A DNA stretch of 64,000 nucleotides from Aliiroseovarius sp. PrR006 (GCF_010500215.1 NZ_JAAGOY010000004.1:1240001-1304000), one strand, 5' to 3'. Shown: positions 36,278 to 45,352, counted from the first letter of the stretch. The notes: a model not told the origin generated them from the sequence alone. Numbers and translations: made by a program.

Positions 36278-38512
36278 TTAGACGAATGTAAAAGCATTCC
36301 CAAACGGCATCTCAACCGGCCTTTCCCCCGTCGCCCGGAAAATCGCCTCAGCCAAGGCTGGCGCAGCTGGCGGGACGGGCGGTTCGCCGACGCCGGTGAC
36401 GTAGTCTCGGTTCTCCATCCCGCGCACGATGATCTCGGGCGTTTGATAGTTCCGCAGCCCTTCGAAATCCCAGAAGTTCTCTTGCTCGGCCATGCCGTCG
36501 GCATAGGTGATCTGGCTGTTGATCGCGTGGCCAAGGCCCCAGATCACGCCGCCTGCGACGAGGTTTTCGAAATTCACCGGGTCGACCACTTTGCCCACTT
36601 CGGCAGCGACCCAGACCTTGTCCAGTTTGATGCCATCCTCACCATTGGTGATCTCGATGATCTGTGCACATGGGGTGCCGAAGGACAGGCAGAAGGCCAC
36701 GCCGCGGGCTTTGTTTGCGGCCAGTTCTCCGCCCCAGCCCGACATCTCGGCCACGGCTTCCAGCACCTTGCGGGACGAGTCATCGGTCATCAGGCGCAAG
36801 CGTTCCTCGACCGGATCGGCCCCGGCCTCGTGGATCAGCGCATTCAGGAAGTTCTCATGGAAGAACCCGTTTTGCGACGATCCGACTGAACGCCACGAGC
36901 TGACCGGGCCGAGCTTCGGCGCGCGATAGCCCGTCACGCGGTAGTTCGGGATCGCATAGGGCTGGTCCCACAGACTTTGGGTGATGGTCGTATCGGGTCC
37001 GGGCACAGGGAAGCCCTGACGCTCGGCCATCTGACTATCCATGATCGAAGGCGCGGCGACTTGGATGTCCATCGCGGTCACTTTGCCATCGGCAACAGCC
37101 CCACGCCCGCGCATCAGCGCCAACGGACGGGTGAAATCCTGAAGCGTGTCTTCCTCGCGCTTATAGGTCAGTTTGACGGGCGTGCCTTTCATGGCCATCG
37201 CCAGTTCGGTCGTGCGTTTGACCGCCTCGTCTTCCAGACGGTGCCCGAAGCTGCCGCCCATCATCAAGATGTGGACGTGTACGTCGTCCAAATCCATGCC
37301 GGTCATCTTGGCGACACTGGCTTGCGTCATGCGCGGGATCTGGTTGCCGGTCCAGACGTCGACGCGGTTGTCGGTGACCAGCACGGTGGCATTCATCGGC
37401 TCCAACGGCGCGTGGGCCAGATAGGGCGCGCGGAACTCGGCTTCGACTGTGGCGGCAATCCCGTCCACGTCTCCATCATCACGGGGCGTGGCGTCGGCGT
37501 CACCGGCCTCAATCGTGTCGACCAACGCCTGCCAATGTTCGGATTGCTCGGCCGGATACGGGGCAGCGCCCCATTCGACGTCGATCGCATCCACAGCCTG
37601 AAACGCGCGCCAAGTGTTGTCGGCAATCACGCCCACGCCACCAGTGACCGGGATCACCTTCTGCACGCCACGCATGCCTTCAGCCTCGGAAGCATCAAAG
37701 GACAGCATCTCGCCACCCTTGCGCGGGTTCACACGGACCGCAGCATGCACCATGCCTTCCATCCGCAAGTCGATGCCATAGGCCTGCGTCCCGGTAGACT
37801 TCGCCACCATGTCGACACGCTGCATGGGCTTGCCAACCAGACGCCACTGGGTCGAGGGGCGCAGAGTTACGTCGGTCACGGGGTCGATCTCGGCGGCTTT
37901 CGCGGCGAGTGCCTCGTAAGGAATGCGCTTTCCGTCCGGCAACACAACCGCGCCGCGTTCCGTCTTCAGCTGCGTGACCGAGAGGCCAGATACCTCTGCC
38001 GCTGCGGCCTTCAAGGTCTCACGCGCGACAGCACCAGCCACGCGCAGTTTTTCAAACCCGTCCGGCACTGTGGTCGAGCCGCCGGTAATCTGCATCCCCA
38101 TCAGCTTGATCACCGCGCCCATGAAGCCGCGCATGGTCTCGGCTGCCATGCCCCGGTCGGTCGAGGGGAAGGGCACCCCCTCATCAGCAATCGCGGTGTT
38201 CCAATAGGCTGCCGACGGTGGGCCGGGATCGACCTTGATCTGGTCCAGCTCCACGTCCAGTTCCTCGGCAATCAACGCCGCCTGAACCGAGTACGCCCCC
38301 TGCCCCTTATCTGCACGCGGAGTAATCAGCGTGACACCATCCGCGTTGATCAAAACATATGGCGTCAGGGCTGCTTCGCCCTGTGCCAGATCGTCGTCCA
38401 GCGGATTGTCCACGGGCTGTTTGTATTTGTAGTACCCAAAGGCCACGCCACCCAGAAGGGCCGCCGAGCCGACAAGAAAAGTGCGTCGCGCAATTGTTCC
38501 GATACGTCCCAT
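36278..38512 (-). CDS. Molybdopterin-binding subunit of a Tat-exported xanthine dehydrogenase-family oxidoreductase (IorB-like)
   Basis: 744-residue large subunit of a molybdenum hydroxylase. A twin-arginine signal occupies residues 1-30 (ARRTFLVGSAALLGGVAFG), so the enzyme is periplasmic or membrane-bound. Domains resemble isoquinoline 1-oxidoreductase beta and other two-subunit aldehyde/xanthine dehydrogenases: MMGGSFGHRLEDEAVKRTTELA, RSVGSSQNGFFHENFLNAL and the C-terminal GVGEPPVPPAAPALAEAIFRATG. No FAD subunit is present, so electrons probably pass to a cytochrome through the 2Fe-2S partner. It follows that partner by 3 nt. Substrate (aldehyde, N-heterocycle) not predictable. Confidence 0.87.
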   Translation of the reverse strand: MGRIGTIARRTFLVGSAALLGGVAFGYYKYKQPVDNPLDDDLAQGEAALTPYVLINADGVTLITPRADKGQGAYSVQAALIAEELDVELDQIKVDPGPPSAAYWNTAIADEGVPFPSTDRGMAAETMRGFMGAVIKLMGMQITGGSTTVPDGFEKLRVAGAVARETLKAAAAEVSGLSVTQLKTERGAVVLPDGKRIPYEALAAKAAEIDPVTDVTLRPSTQWRLVGKPMQRVDMVAKSTGTQAYGIDLRMEGMVHAAVRVNPRKGGEMLSFDASEAEGMRGVQKVIPVTGGVGVIADNTWRAFQAVDAIDVEWGAAPYPAEQSEHWQALVDTIEAGDADATPRDDGDVDGIAATVEAEFRAPYLAHAPLEPMNATVLVTDNRVDVWTGNQIPRMTQASVAKMTGMDLDDVHVHILMMGGSFGHRLEDEAVKRTTELAMAMKGTPVKLTYKREEDTLQDFTRPLALMRGRGAVADGKVTAMDIQVAAPSIMDSQMAERQGFPVPGPDTTITQSLWDQPYAIPNYRVTGYRAPKLGPVSSWRSVGSSQNGFFHENFLNALIHEAGADPVEERLRLMTDDSSRKVLEAVAEMSGWGGELAANKARGVAFCLSFGTPCAQIIEITNGEDGIKLDKVWVAAEVGKVVDPVNFENLVAGGVIWGLGHAINSQITYADGMAEQENFWDFEGLRNYQTPEIIVRGMENRDYVTGVGEPPVPPAAPALAEAIFRATGERPVEMPFGNAFTFV

Positions 38513-38515
38513 GTC

Positions 38516-38974
38516 TTAGCTCACCTTCAGGGTTTCAGCGGCAGTTTTCACGGCGTCGCGAATACGGGGATAGGTGCCACAACGGCACAGGTTGCCGGAC
38601 ATCGCATCGTCAATGTCTGCGTCAGTGGGGTTGGGATTGTTCGCCAGCAAATCCGCGGCCTGCATCATCTGCCCGCCCTGGCAGTAACCGCATTGCGCCA
38701 CCTGATGCTTCAACCAAGCCGCCTGCACCGCGTGCATTTCATCGGGATTGCCTAGACCCTCGATCGTGGTCACCGGTCCATCCACGTCGCCCACCATCGT
38801 TTGACACGATCGCACGGCCACGCCGTCCACATGCACCGTACACGCCCCGCAGGCTGCGACCCCGCAACCATATTTCGGGCCGTCCAGTTTCAACTCGTCC
38901 CTCAGAACCCACAGAAGCGGCATGTCCTCTTCGACATCCACATCATGGGCAACACCGTTCACAGTAAGCTTCAT
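38516..38974 (-). CDS. 2Fe-2S subunit of the molybdenum hydroxylase (IorA-like)
   Basis: 152-residue protein with two 2Fe-2S clusters. The plant-type ferredoxin motif is in [18 protein letters not shown] (with a further cysteine in VRSCQTM), and the second helical cluster domain has [11 protein letters not shown] and [12 protein letters not shown]. It has no signal peptide of its own and is probably carried through the Tat system with the large subunit. First gene of the two-gene operon, with a TetR-type palindrome 57 nt upstream of its start. Confidence 0.9.
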   Translation of the reverse strand: MKLTVNGVAHDVDVEEDMPLLWVLRDELKLDGPKYGCGVAACGACTVHVDGVAVRSCQTMVGDVDGPVTTIEGLGNPDEMHAVQAAWLKHQVAQCGYCQGGQMMQAADLLANNPNPTDADIDDAMSGNLCRCGTYPRIRDAVKTAAETLKVS

Positions 38975-39281
38975 CGCGTAGGTCCTTTGACTGGTGGCAA
39001 CTCACGTTACGTCAACCCGACGCGCCTTAATGACCGTCGGTCAGTTATGTAGGCCACAGAAAAATTGCCGGTACAACCCCAAAAACCGCGGCTTTTTTGA
39101 TCAAGCCTGCCTATGGGCTGAAAATTGGATCCAGAAATGCGCGACAATCGCCTCAGCGGTGCGGTTAAGCTTGAAATGTTCACGTTTCGATAGGCTACGA
39201 TCCTGATTGAAGTGGTCGAAGGCGACCGATATCATCGAAACGAGATATCCTGACCCTGCCCGCTAGGAAGAGGAGCGTGGG
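38975..39281. other. 307-bp noncoding region upstream of the molybdenum hydroxylase operon
   Basis: It holds the promoter of the minus-strand operon and the palindrome at 39031-39043. The rest (39050-39270) has lower GC than its flanks and no supported gene; GATATC occurs twice near 39227-39249. An excellent ribosome site (GGAAGAGGAG) at the right end serves the broken gene that follows. Confidence 0.55.
39031..39043. promoter_or_regulatory. TetR-type operator palindrome
   Basis: TGACCGTCGGTCA is a perfect 13-bp palindrome (arms TGACCG / CGGTCA), the common pattern of TetR/AcrR operators. It lies 57 nt upstream of the molybdenum hydroxylase operon start. No TetR gene is in this window. Confidence 0.55.
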
Positions 39282-39753
39282 ATGGCGGAAGCTGCAGCCA
39301 TCTTTGAAGGTAAGCCGACAGACGCTGACGATGACGGACAAGAAGCGTCAGAAGGTGCCCCGAATACGCTTCTGCAAATGGTGAAGAAATTTATCAACGT
39401 GCGCGAGATCGACGTCGATCTGATTGACAGTGTGAATGCCTTCCAGGAGCGATTCCAAGTCGCTTTATGCGCAGTTGCTGCAGCACGTCCAGTCAGCCAA
39501 TTGTGCACTCATCAGCTAGCGAACCAATCGAACAATTGGGGCAAAACCTCGTTCTGTCTATATCGCGGAACGTGCTGAAGAGATCGGGATTGGAGGCGAA
39601 GAAGTCAGTCGGCGTCTACGATCGCACGCGATACCCGTGGAGGAATTGTCATCTGGTAACTACAGCGAGTTCTTGGACGCGAGGGCGGGGATGATTGAGG
39701 GGATCATGCTGAAACTTTGTAATGGTGAAATCGTTAGCATGCATGATGCGTAG
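39282..39753 (+). pseudogene. Frameshifted gene remnant of unknown function
   Basis: A normal-looking start (ATG 39282, GGAAGAGGAG upstream) opens MAEAAAIFEGKPTDADDDGQ and runs sensibly to about residue 60 (VNAFQERFQVAL). The reading then becomes incoherent. From about 39541 a third frame resumes sensible coding, AKPRSVYIAERAEEIGIGG then RRLRSHAIPVEELSSG and MIEGIMLKLCNGEIV, to a TAG at 39751-39753, without any start codon of its own. At least two frameshifts or a small deletion are needed to join them. I do not recognise the family. GC is lower than in the neighbours and tRNA-Ser is close, suggesting imported DNA. Confidence 0.55.
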
Positions 39754-39803
39754 GCGATATTTTGAGCCCACTTTCCCAGGTGCATCGTGATTTGGGCATC
39801 TTC

Positions 39804-39868
39804 GCCTCGTTGATCTGAGCGACTTTACTCATGGAGACTATGAACAAACTCCCTCAAATCAACGAGGC
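39804..39868. repeat. 16-bp inverted repeat in the islet
   Basis: GCCTCGTTGATCTGAG (39804-39819) is repeated inverted as CTCAAATCAACGAGGC (39853-39868), 15 of 16 bases matching, 33 nt apart. It could be the terminal repeats of a vanished element or a stem-loop. Confidence 0.5.
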
Positions 39869-40035
39869 GAGAAATCTCAGATCACGAAACGATTGGGAGG
39901 GTCGGGTCAAAACACCGCTTACTTTGAGTTTCTCCGTCAGGAGTTTACGGCAGCGCACTGCACTTCATTTTTGTGGGGTATTATGTGGGGCATGCCGCCC
40001 AGATTGAATATTAATCCAACAATATCAAAGCCTAG

Positions 40036-40125
40036 TGGCGGAGACGAAGGGATTCGAACCCTCGAGACGGTTTCCCGCCTACTCCCTTAGCAGGGGAGCG
40101 CCTTCGACCACTCGGCCACGTCTCC
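40036..40125 (-). tRNA. tRNA-Ser (GCT anticodon)
   Basis: 90-nt class II tRNA. Acceptor stem GGAGACG / CGTCTCC, anticodon loop CTGCTAA (anticodon GCT, reading AGC/AGT), long variable arm, T-loop GGTTCGAATCC, discriminator G and encoded CCA. The DNA 3' of it (39750-40035) is a low-GC stretch next to a broken gene, the usual place for integrated elements. Confidence 0.96.
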
Positions 40126-40316
40126 GTTGACCCGTTTAGCTTTGTCATCCAGCAGGGGCAAGGGTCAAAAGTGCTTTTTCGGTCGGTTTTCCATGCGACC
40201 GCCACCTCTGCCGAAACGGCCCTTGCTTGACCTGCCACCCTTGGAACGCTTTTCTAGTGACATCGCCCAACGCGAACAGGGCATATTTTTACGAAGTTAC
40301 CGATTGCGAGGGCACC

Positions 40317-42206
40317 ATGACCGCTGAATTCATGCTGATTACATTCACTTTGTTTCTGGCCGGGGTGATTGCGGTTCCCATCGCGTCGCGCTTCGGGTTG
40401 GGATCTGTGTTGGGCTATCTTGTGGCCGGCATCTCGATCAGTCCAATTTTACATTGGGCCGGGGCAGACGTCATTGCGCTTCAGCATTTTGCTGAGTTCG
40501 GTGTGGTGATGATGCTGTTCATTGTCGGGCTCGAAATGAACCCGAAATCCCTGTGGGAGATGCGCAGCCGCATTTTTGTTCTGGGGGGGCTTCAGATTGC
40601 CATCACGACCGGTGCCGTGCTGGCCGTATCGCTTGCGTTCGGGCAGCCCATGACGGTCGGGCTGGGGATTGGGCTGGTACTGGCCCTTTCCTCGACCGCG
40701 ATTGTGAACCAGACTCTGCGGGAAAAAGGACTTTTGCGCTCGGACGGAGGTCAGGCGAGTTTCTCGGTTCTGTTGATGCAGGACATCGCAGTGATTCCCA
40801 TGCTGGCGCTGATCCCACTGCTGGCAATGCCGGAACTGGTCGACGCTCTGTCACACGGCGGCGGACACGGCGGGGGTCCTGATGACGGGCATGGCGGCGG
40901 GCTGAACCTGAGCCTGGTCGATGGGTTGAATGGTTGGCAAACGGGGCTGGTCACGCTGGCAGCGATTGCGGGCGTGATCTTCATTGGCACCTATCTGACC
41001 ACTCCGATCTTCCGTTTCGTTGCCAAAGCGCGACTGCGTGAGCTGTTCGTCACCACCGCCTTGATGATGGTTCTGGGAATTGCTCTTCTGATGACCATGG
41101 TGGGCCTTTCACCTGCGCTGGGGACTTTCCTAGCAGGCGTCGTCATGGCGGGCAGCGAATACCGGCACGAGCTGGAAAGCGACATCGATCCGTTCAAAGG
41201 CATCTTCCTTGGTGTCTTTTTCATCACCGTGGGGGCCGGGATCAACTTTGGCCTGCTGGGCAGCAATCTCGGCCTGATCATCGGGCTGACCCTTGGTCTG
41301 ATCCTGTTGAAAGCAACCATCCTGATGGTGCTGGGACGCGCCTTCAAACTGCAAGGTGGCGACAAATGGTTGTTCGCCCTTGGGCTGGCGCAAGCGGGCG
41401 AGTTTGGTTTCGTGCTTCTGTCGTTCACCGTCGCCAACGCGGTGATCCCGCAGGACATCGCAGACCTTCTGCTTCTGGTCGTCGCCCTGTCGATGCTTCT
41501 AACCCCTGCCCTGTTCATCCTCTACGACCGTGTGATTGCTCCGAAATACAGCGCGCAGGAAGAACGCGAGGCGGACGAGATCGAGGGCGAAGCCCCCATC
41601 ATCATCGCAGGCCACGGTCGGTTCGGTGGCATCGTAAACCGTGCGCTGCGAGGGGCTGGGTATGATACGACGGTACTGGACTACTCGTCCGAGCAGCTGG
41701 AAATGCTGCGTCGCTTCCACATTAGCGTCCATTTCGGAGACGCCACCCGTCCCGACCTACTTCATGCGGCGGGCATTGATGAAGCCAAGGTGCTGGTCAT
41801 CGCCATTGATGACAAAGAGGCCATCACGGAACTGGTCCGCTATATGGTCGAACATCACCCGAACGTGCATCTGGTCGCCCGCGCCATCGACCGTAACCAT
41901 GTCTATGACCTGTGGTCCGTCGGCTGCCGCGACATCATACGCGAGACCTATGACAGCTCGATCCGGGCAAGCCGCTCGGTTTTCGAAGCGCTGGGTCACA
42001 CACGCACTCAAGCGGAAAAGCTGTTGGGAGAGTTCGAAGCTGCCGACCGTGAGGTGATGCTGGATCTGGCGGGACTATACGACATCAACATCCCTCCATT
42101 CGAGAATGAACCCTATATGGACCGCGTCGACGAGATGATGGAGGAATGGCAGGAACAACTGCGTGGACGGATGCAGGACGCCAAGTCCGACCAACCTGCC
42201 GAGTAG
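40317..42206 (+). CDS. CPA2 family monovalent cation:proton antiporter with RCK domain (KefB/KefC-like)
   Basis: 629-residue inner-membrane K+/H+ (or Na+/H+) antiporter. About twelve membrane segments in residues 1-400 (opening FTLFLAGVIAVPIASRFGLGSVLGYLVAG; conserved LLMQDIAVIPMLALIP and QAGEFGFVLLSF), then an RCK_N/TrkA-N domain from about 418 (IIIAGHGRFGGIVNRALRGAGYDTTVLD). A His/Gly-rich loop at about 179-195 (SHGGGHGGGPDDGHGGG) is unusual and might bind metal. I start at ATG 40317 after GAGGG. No glutathione-linked KefF/KefG partner is adjacent. Confidence 0.9.
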   Translation: MTAEFMLITFTLFLAGVIAVPIASRFGLGSVLGYLVAGISISPILHWAGADVIALQHFAEFGVVMMLFIVGLEMNPKSLWEMRSRIFVLGGLQIAITTGAVLAVSLAFGQPMTVGLGIGLVLALSSTAIVNQTLREKGLLRSDGGQASFSVLLMQDIAVIPMLALIPLLAMPELVDALSHGGGHGGGPDDGHGGGLNLSLVDGLNGWQTGLVTLAAIAGVIFIGTYLTTPIFRFVAKARLRELFVTTALMMVLGIALLMTMVGLSPALGTFLAGVVMAGSEYRHELESDIDPFKGIFLGVFFITVGAGINFGLLGSNLGLIIGLTLGLILLKATILMVLGRAFKLQGGDKWLFALGLAQAGEFGFVLLSFTVANAVIPQDIADLLLLVVALSMLLTPALFILYDRVIAPKYSAQEEREADEIEGEAPIIIAGHGRFGGIVNRALRGAGYDTTVLDYSSEQLEMLRRFHISVHFGDATRPDLLHAAGIDEAKVLVIAIDDKEAITELVRYMVEHHPNVHLVARAIDRNHVYDLWSVGCRDIIRETYDSSIRASRSVFEALGHTRTQAEKLLGEFEAADREVMLDLAGLYDINIPPFENEPYMDRVDEMMEEWQEQLRGRMQDAKSDQPAE

Positions 42207-42237
42207 AGCGGTGGGGTCTTCTTTCAGAACTGTATCT

Positions 42238-42346
42238 GGGGTATGGTGCCAAGGGTGCCCAAATACCCCTGTCGTCGCGCCCAGAACTGAAACTTCGGCG
42301 CGCTACACCTATACAAACCCCTCGTCACCCGATAGAGGGCACCCTT
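42238..42346 (+). promoter_or_regulatory. Structured leader upstream of the DEAD-box helicase
   Basis: Stem GGGGTAT / ATACCCC (42238-42269) holds in its loop AAGGGTGCCC (42251-42260), which is perfectly complementary to GGGCACCCTT at 42337-42346, about 60 nt before the GTG start. The two pairings could form a pseudoknot or compete. Confidence 0.4.
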
Positions 42347-42408
42347 AACCTAGGACAAGGCACAGGCATCCGGCTTGCGCCAGCCAGGACATACAAAGAA
42401 CCTTACTC

Positions 42409-44376
42409 GTGAAAAAAACCATCGCAGATGCGCTTGCCCGCAAGGGCTATGACACTTTGACCCCCGTTCAGCAGGCGGTCACCAATCCGGATCTTGAAGG
42501 CCGTGACCTGTTGGTGTCGGCCCAAACTGGATCGGGCAAGACGATTGGGTTCGGACTGGCCATTGCTCCGACGGTTCTTGGGGACGAAGACACATTCGGT
42601 ACATCCGGTGCGCCGCTTGCATTGGTCATCGCTCCGACACGTGAACTGGCCATGCAGGTGAAGCGTGAACTGAGCTGGCTTTATGCTGACGCAGGTGCCT
42701 TTCTGGCGTCCTGTGTGGGCGGTATGGATATGCGCGACGAACGCCGCGCCCTGGCGCGTGGAGCACATGTGGTTGTCGCCACACCGGGACGCCTGCGCGA
42801 CCATATCATGCGCGGCTCGATCGACCTGACCCAGATCCGCGCCGTTGTTCTGGACGAAGCGGACGAGATGCTGGATCTGGGCTTCCGCGAAGACCTCGAG
42901 TTCATTCTGGAAGAAACACCGTCTGAACGTCAGACACTGCTGTTCTCGGCCACTGTTCCCAACGCCATTACCAAGCTTGCCAAAAGCTATCAGCGCGACG
43001 CCGAACGCGTGTCGACTGTTGGGGAAAAGAAACAGCACAGCGATATTGAATACCGCGCCATGACGGTCGCTGGCCGTGACGGCGAAAACGCGATCATCAA
43101 CGTGCTGCGCTATTACGAAGCGCCGAACTCGATCGTGTTCTGCAACACCCGCGCAATGGTGTCGCGCCTGACCGCGCGCCTGTCGAACCGGGGCTTCTCG
43201 GTTGTGGCCCTGTCGGGCGAACTGACCCAAAGCGAACGCTCCAACGCGCTTCAGGCGATGCGTGACGGACGCGCGCGGGTCTGCGTGGCGACTGATGTGG
43301 CCGCACGCGGCATTGACCTGCCCAACCTTGATCTTGTCGTGCATGCCGAACTGCCCAGCAGCCACGAAACACTTTTGCACCGCTCGGGCCGGACAGGCCG
43401 GGCTGGACGCAAGGGTGTGAGTGCGCTGGTTGTGGTGCCTGCGTCGCGCAAAAAGGCCGAACGCATTTTGAAGTTCGCCAAACTGAATGCGGAATGGGGC
43501 CCTGCCCCTTCGGCCGAGGCTGTGAATGGCCGCGACGAAGAGCGGATGCTGGCCTCGGATGACTGGGCAGTCGAGATCGCTGAAAGCGAGCAGTCCGCCA
43601 TCACGCAGTTGGTCGAGAACTTCTCGCCCGAGCAACTGGCCGCTGCCTATCTGCGCCAATACAAAACGCGCCACGCGCCCGCTGAAGAATTGCAGGAAGT
43701 CACGGATCAGAAGCGGACGCCCAAGGCGCCGTTCGGTCCCAGCGTCTGGTTCTCGGTTTCGGAAGGTCGCAACCAGAACGCTTCGCCGCGTTTCCTGCTG
43801 CCGATGATCTGCAAGGCAGGTGATATCACCAAGGACGATATCGGCGCCATTCGCATCGCGGACGAACAGTCGTATATCGAAATTCGCGAACAAGCTGTCG
43901 ACGGGTTCGTAGCTGCCATCGGTCCAAACATGCGGATCGAGAAAACGAAAGAAATTGTGCGGCTTGAGGGCGCACCTGATGTGCCAGAATTCAAGCGACC
44001 AAAGCGTGATCGTGATTTTTCGGGAAAGCCGCGTCACCGCAAGGGCAACACGCCCCCGGTTGATTGGAATGACGATCCCGCGCCCAAGCGTCGCAAGCCC
44101 AAGCCCGAAGATCGCAAGCCGTACAACAAGGGCCCCAAGAAACGGGACACCGACGACGGCGCCCATACGGCCGCTGCCCCCCGGCGTTCGTCCGAGAGCA
44201 CGTATAAGGGTAAACCAAAGAAGGCGTCTGGCGCGCCCGAACGTGGAAAGCCAAAATCCCGCACGGACGGCCCCAAAGGCCCCCCGCCGCCCAAGGGCAA
44301 GCCGAGCAGCAAGAAAAACCGCGCCCGCGCCGCGGCGGCGCGCAGTGGCAATGAAGCTCCGAAACGTCGGAAGTAA
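42409..44376 (+). CDS. deaD: DEAD-box RNA helicase with DbpA-type RNA-binding domain
   Basis: 655-residue ATP-dependent RNA helicase. Motifs: TPVQQAV (Q motif), AQTGSGKT, PTRELAMQV, TPGRLRDH, VLDEADEMLDLGF, FSATVPN, ATDVAARGIDLPNL and HRSGRTGRAG. A DbpA-like RNA-binding domain follows at about 445-525 (VWFSVSEGRNQNASPRFLLPMICKAG). The last ~110 residues are a lysine/arginine/proline-rich tail. The start is GTG 42409 with a weak ribosome site; no ATG fits. Probably acts in ribosome assembly or cold adaptation. deaD versus another deaD-like paralogue cannot be settled. Confidence 0.88.
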   Translation: MKKTIADALARKGYDTLTPVQQAVTNPDLEGRDLLVSAQTGSGKTIGFGLAIAPTVLGDEDTFGTSGAPLALVIAPTRELAMQVKRELSWLYADAGAFLASCVGGMDMRDERRALARGAHVVVATPGRLRDHIMRGSIDLTQIRAVVLDEADEMLDLGFREDLEFILEETPSERQTLLFSATVPNAITKLAKSYQRDAERVSTVGEKKQHSDIEYRAMTVAGRDGENAIINVLRYYEAPNSIVFCNTRAMVSRLTARLSNRGFSVVALSGELTQSERSNALQAMRDGRARVCVATDVAARGIDLPNLDLVVHAELPSSHETLLHRSGRTGRAGRKGVSALVVVPASRKKAERILKFAKLNAEWGPAPSAEAVNGRDEERMLASDDWAVEIAESEQSAITQLVENFSPEQLAAAYLRQYKTRHAPAEELQEVTDQKRTPKAPFGPSVWFSVSEGRNQNASPRFLLPMICKAGDITKDDIGAIRIADEQSYIEIREQAVDGFVAAIGPNMRIEKTKEIVRLEGAPDVPEFKRPKRDRDFSGKPRHRKGNTPPVDWNDDPAPKRRKPKPEDRKPYNKGPKKRDTDDGAHTAAAPRRSSESTYKGKPKKASGAPERGKPKSRTDGPKGPPPPKGKPSSKKNRARAAAARSGNEAPKRRK

Positions 44377-44401
44377 TCACGGCTGAACGGGCTGGGCAGT
44401 T

Positions 44402-45352
44402 CTAGTAACTTTCTAGCCGGCAGCGCTCTAACAGGGCTTCGGCCGCGGCAAGATCACACAGCGCAGTTCCCTCGGTGCTGACGGTCGCAGCAGCGGCCGC
44501 CACGCCCCATTGCAACGCTTTCTCGGGCGGATCGCCACGGGAAAGCGACAGCGTGAATGCGCCGACCAACGCATCACCGGCGCCGATCTTGCTGAGTTCT
44601 GGAACTTTGGGTGCGTGGCAAAAGAACTTCTTGCCATTGGCCACCATGCAGGACCCTGTCGCGCCATGCCCCGCCACAACAGTTTTTGCGACGCCACGGC
44701 GGACAAGCTCTTCGGCGAAAAACAGATTGTCGGCGATTGACTGCAACGATGTGCCGAATGCCGTCTCGATTTCGCTCCGGTCCAGCCGCAATACATCCAC
44801 CGGTGCGTGCGGGTTGTCGATCATGCGTTGCAGCGGTGCTTTAGAGGTATCGACGATCAGACGCGAGTCGTGGCGTTGAACAACCTTCTGCACCTCTTGC
44901 CCGAATTCATCCGCAAGTCCCGCCGCCATTCCACCGCTGAGGACGACAAGACCGTTCGCGGGTGCCACGCGCGCGATCTGGTCGAGCAGCATCTGGCCTT
45001 CACCCGCATTCATCAGCGCGCCCGGCAGCGAAAACCGATACTGCTTTTGCGTTTCCTCATCGGTGACGGCCAAGCTGTATCCCGTTTCCCCGGACACGCG
45101 GCATTCAAGAACTGGTACGTTCTCTTCCGCAAGCAACTCCAGCAAAAGATCCCCCATGGATCCTCCAGCGGCCACAAACGCCGTCGCGCGCCCCCCCAGC
45201 TTGAGGATCGCCCGCGCGACATTTACGCCGCCTCCACCGGGATCAAGTCTCGGCGCCTGACAGTAAAGTTTTGGCCCAGCAATCACGCGCTCGGTCGAGG
45301 TTGCGTAGTCGACTGCAGGTTTAAGGGTGATGGTCAGGATTTCGGAGGGAAT
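44402..45352 (-). CDS. PfkB-family hexose phosphate kinase with atypical start
   Basis: Carbohydrate kinase of the 1-phosphofructokinase / 6-phosphofructokinase-2 group. Substrate block RLDPGGGGVNVARAILKLGG, VLSGGMAAGL, and the ATP/catalytic block KIGAGDALVGAFTLSL with the aspartate base. The N-terminal strand expected in the family (EILTITLKPAVDYATSTERV) is encoded upstream of the first GTG (45286), but no ATG, GTG or TTG precedes it before a stop. An ATT at 45352, preceded by GGAG at 7 nt, gives 316 residues, the normal length. The usual TLNPAxD reads TLKPAVD. Convergent with the helicase; sugar specificity uncertain. Confidence 0.75.
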   Translation of the reverse strand: MPSEILTITLKPAVDYATSTERVIAGPKLYCQAPRLDPGGGGVNVARAILKLGGRATAFVAAGGSMGDLLLELLAEENVPVLECRVSGETGYSLAVTDEETQKQYRFSLPGALMNAGEGQMLLDQIARVAPANGLVVLSGGMAAGLADEFGQEVQKVVQRHDSRLIVDTSKAPLQRMIDNPHAPVDVLRLDRSEIETAFGTSLQSIADNLFFAEELVRRGVAKTVVAGHGATGSCMVANGKKFFCHAPKVPELSKIGAGDALVGAFTLSLSRGDPPEKALQWGVAAAAATVSTEGTALCDLAAAEALLERCRLESY

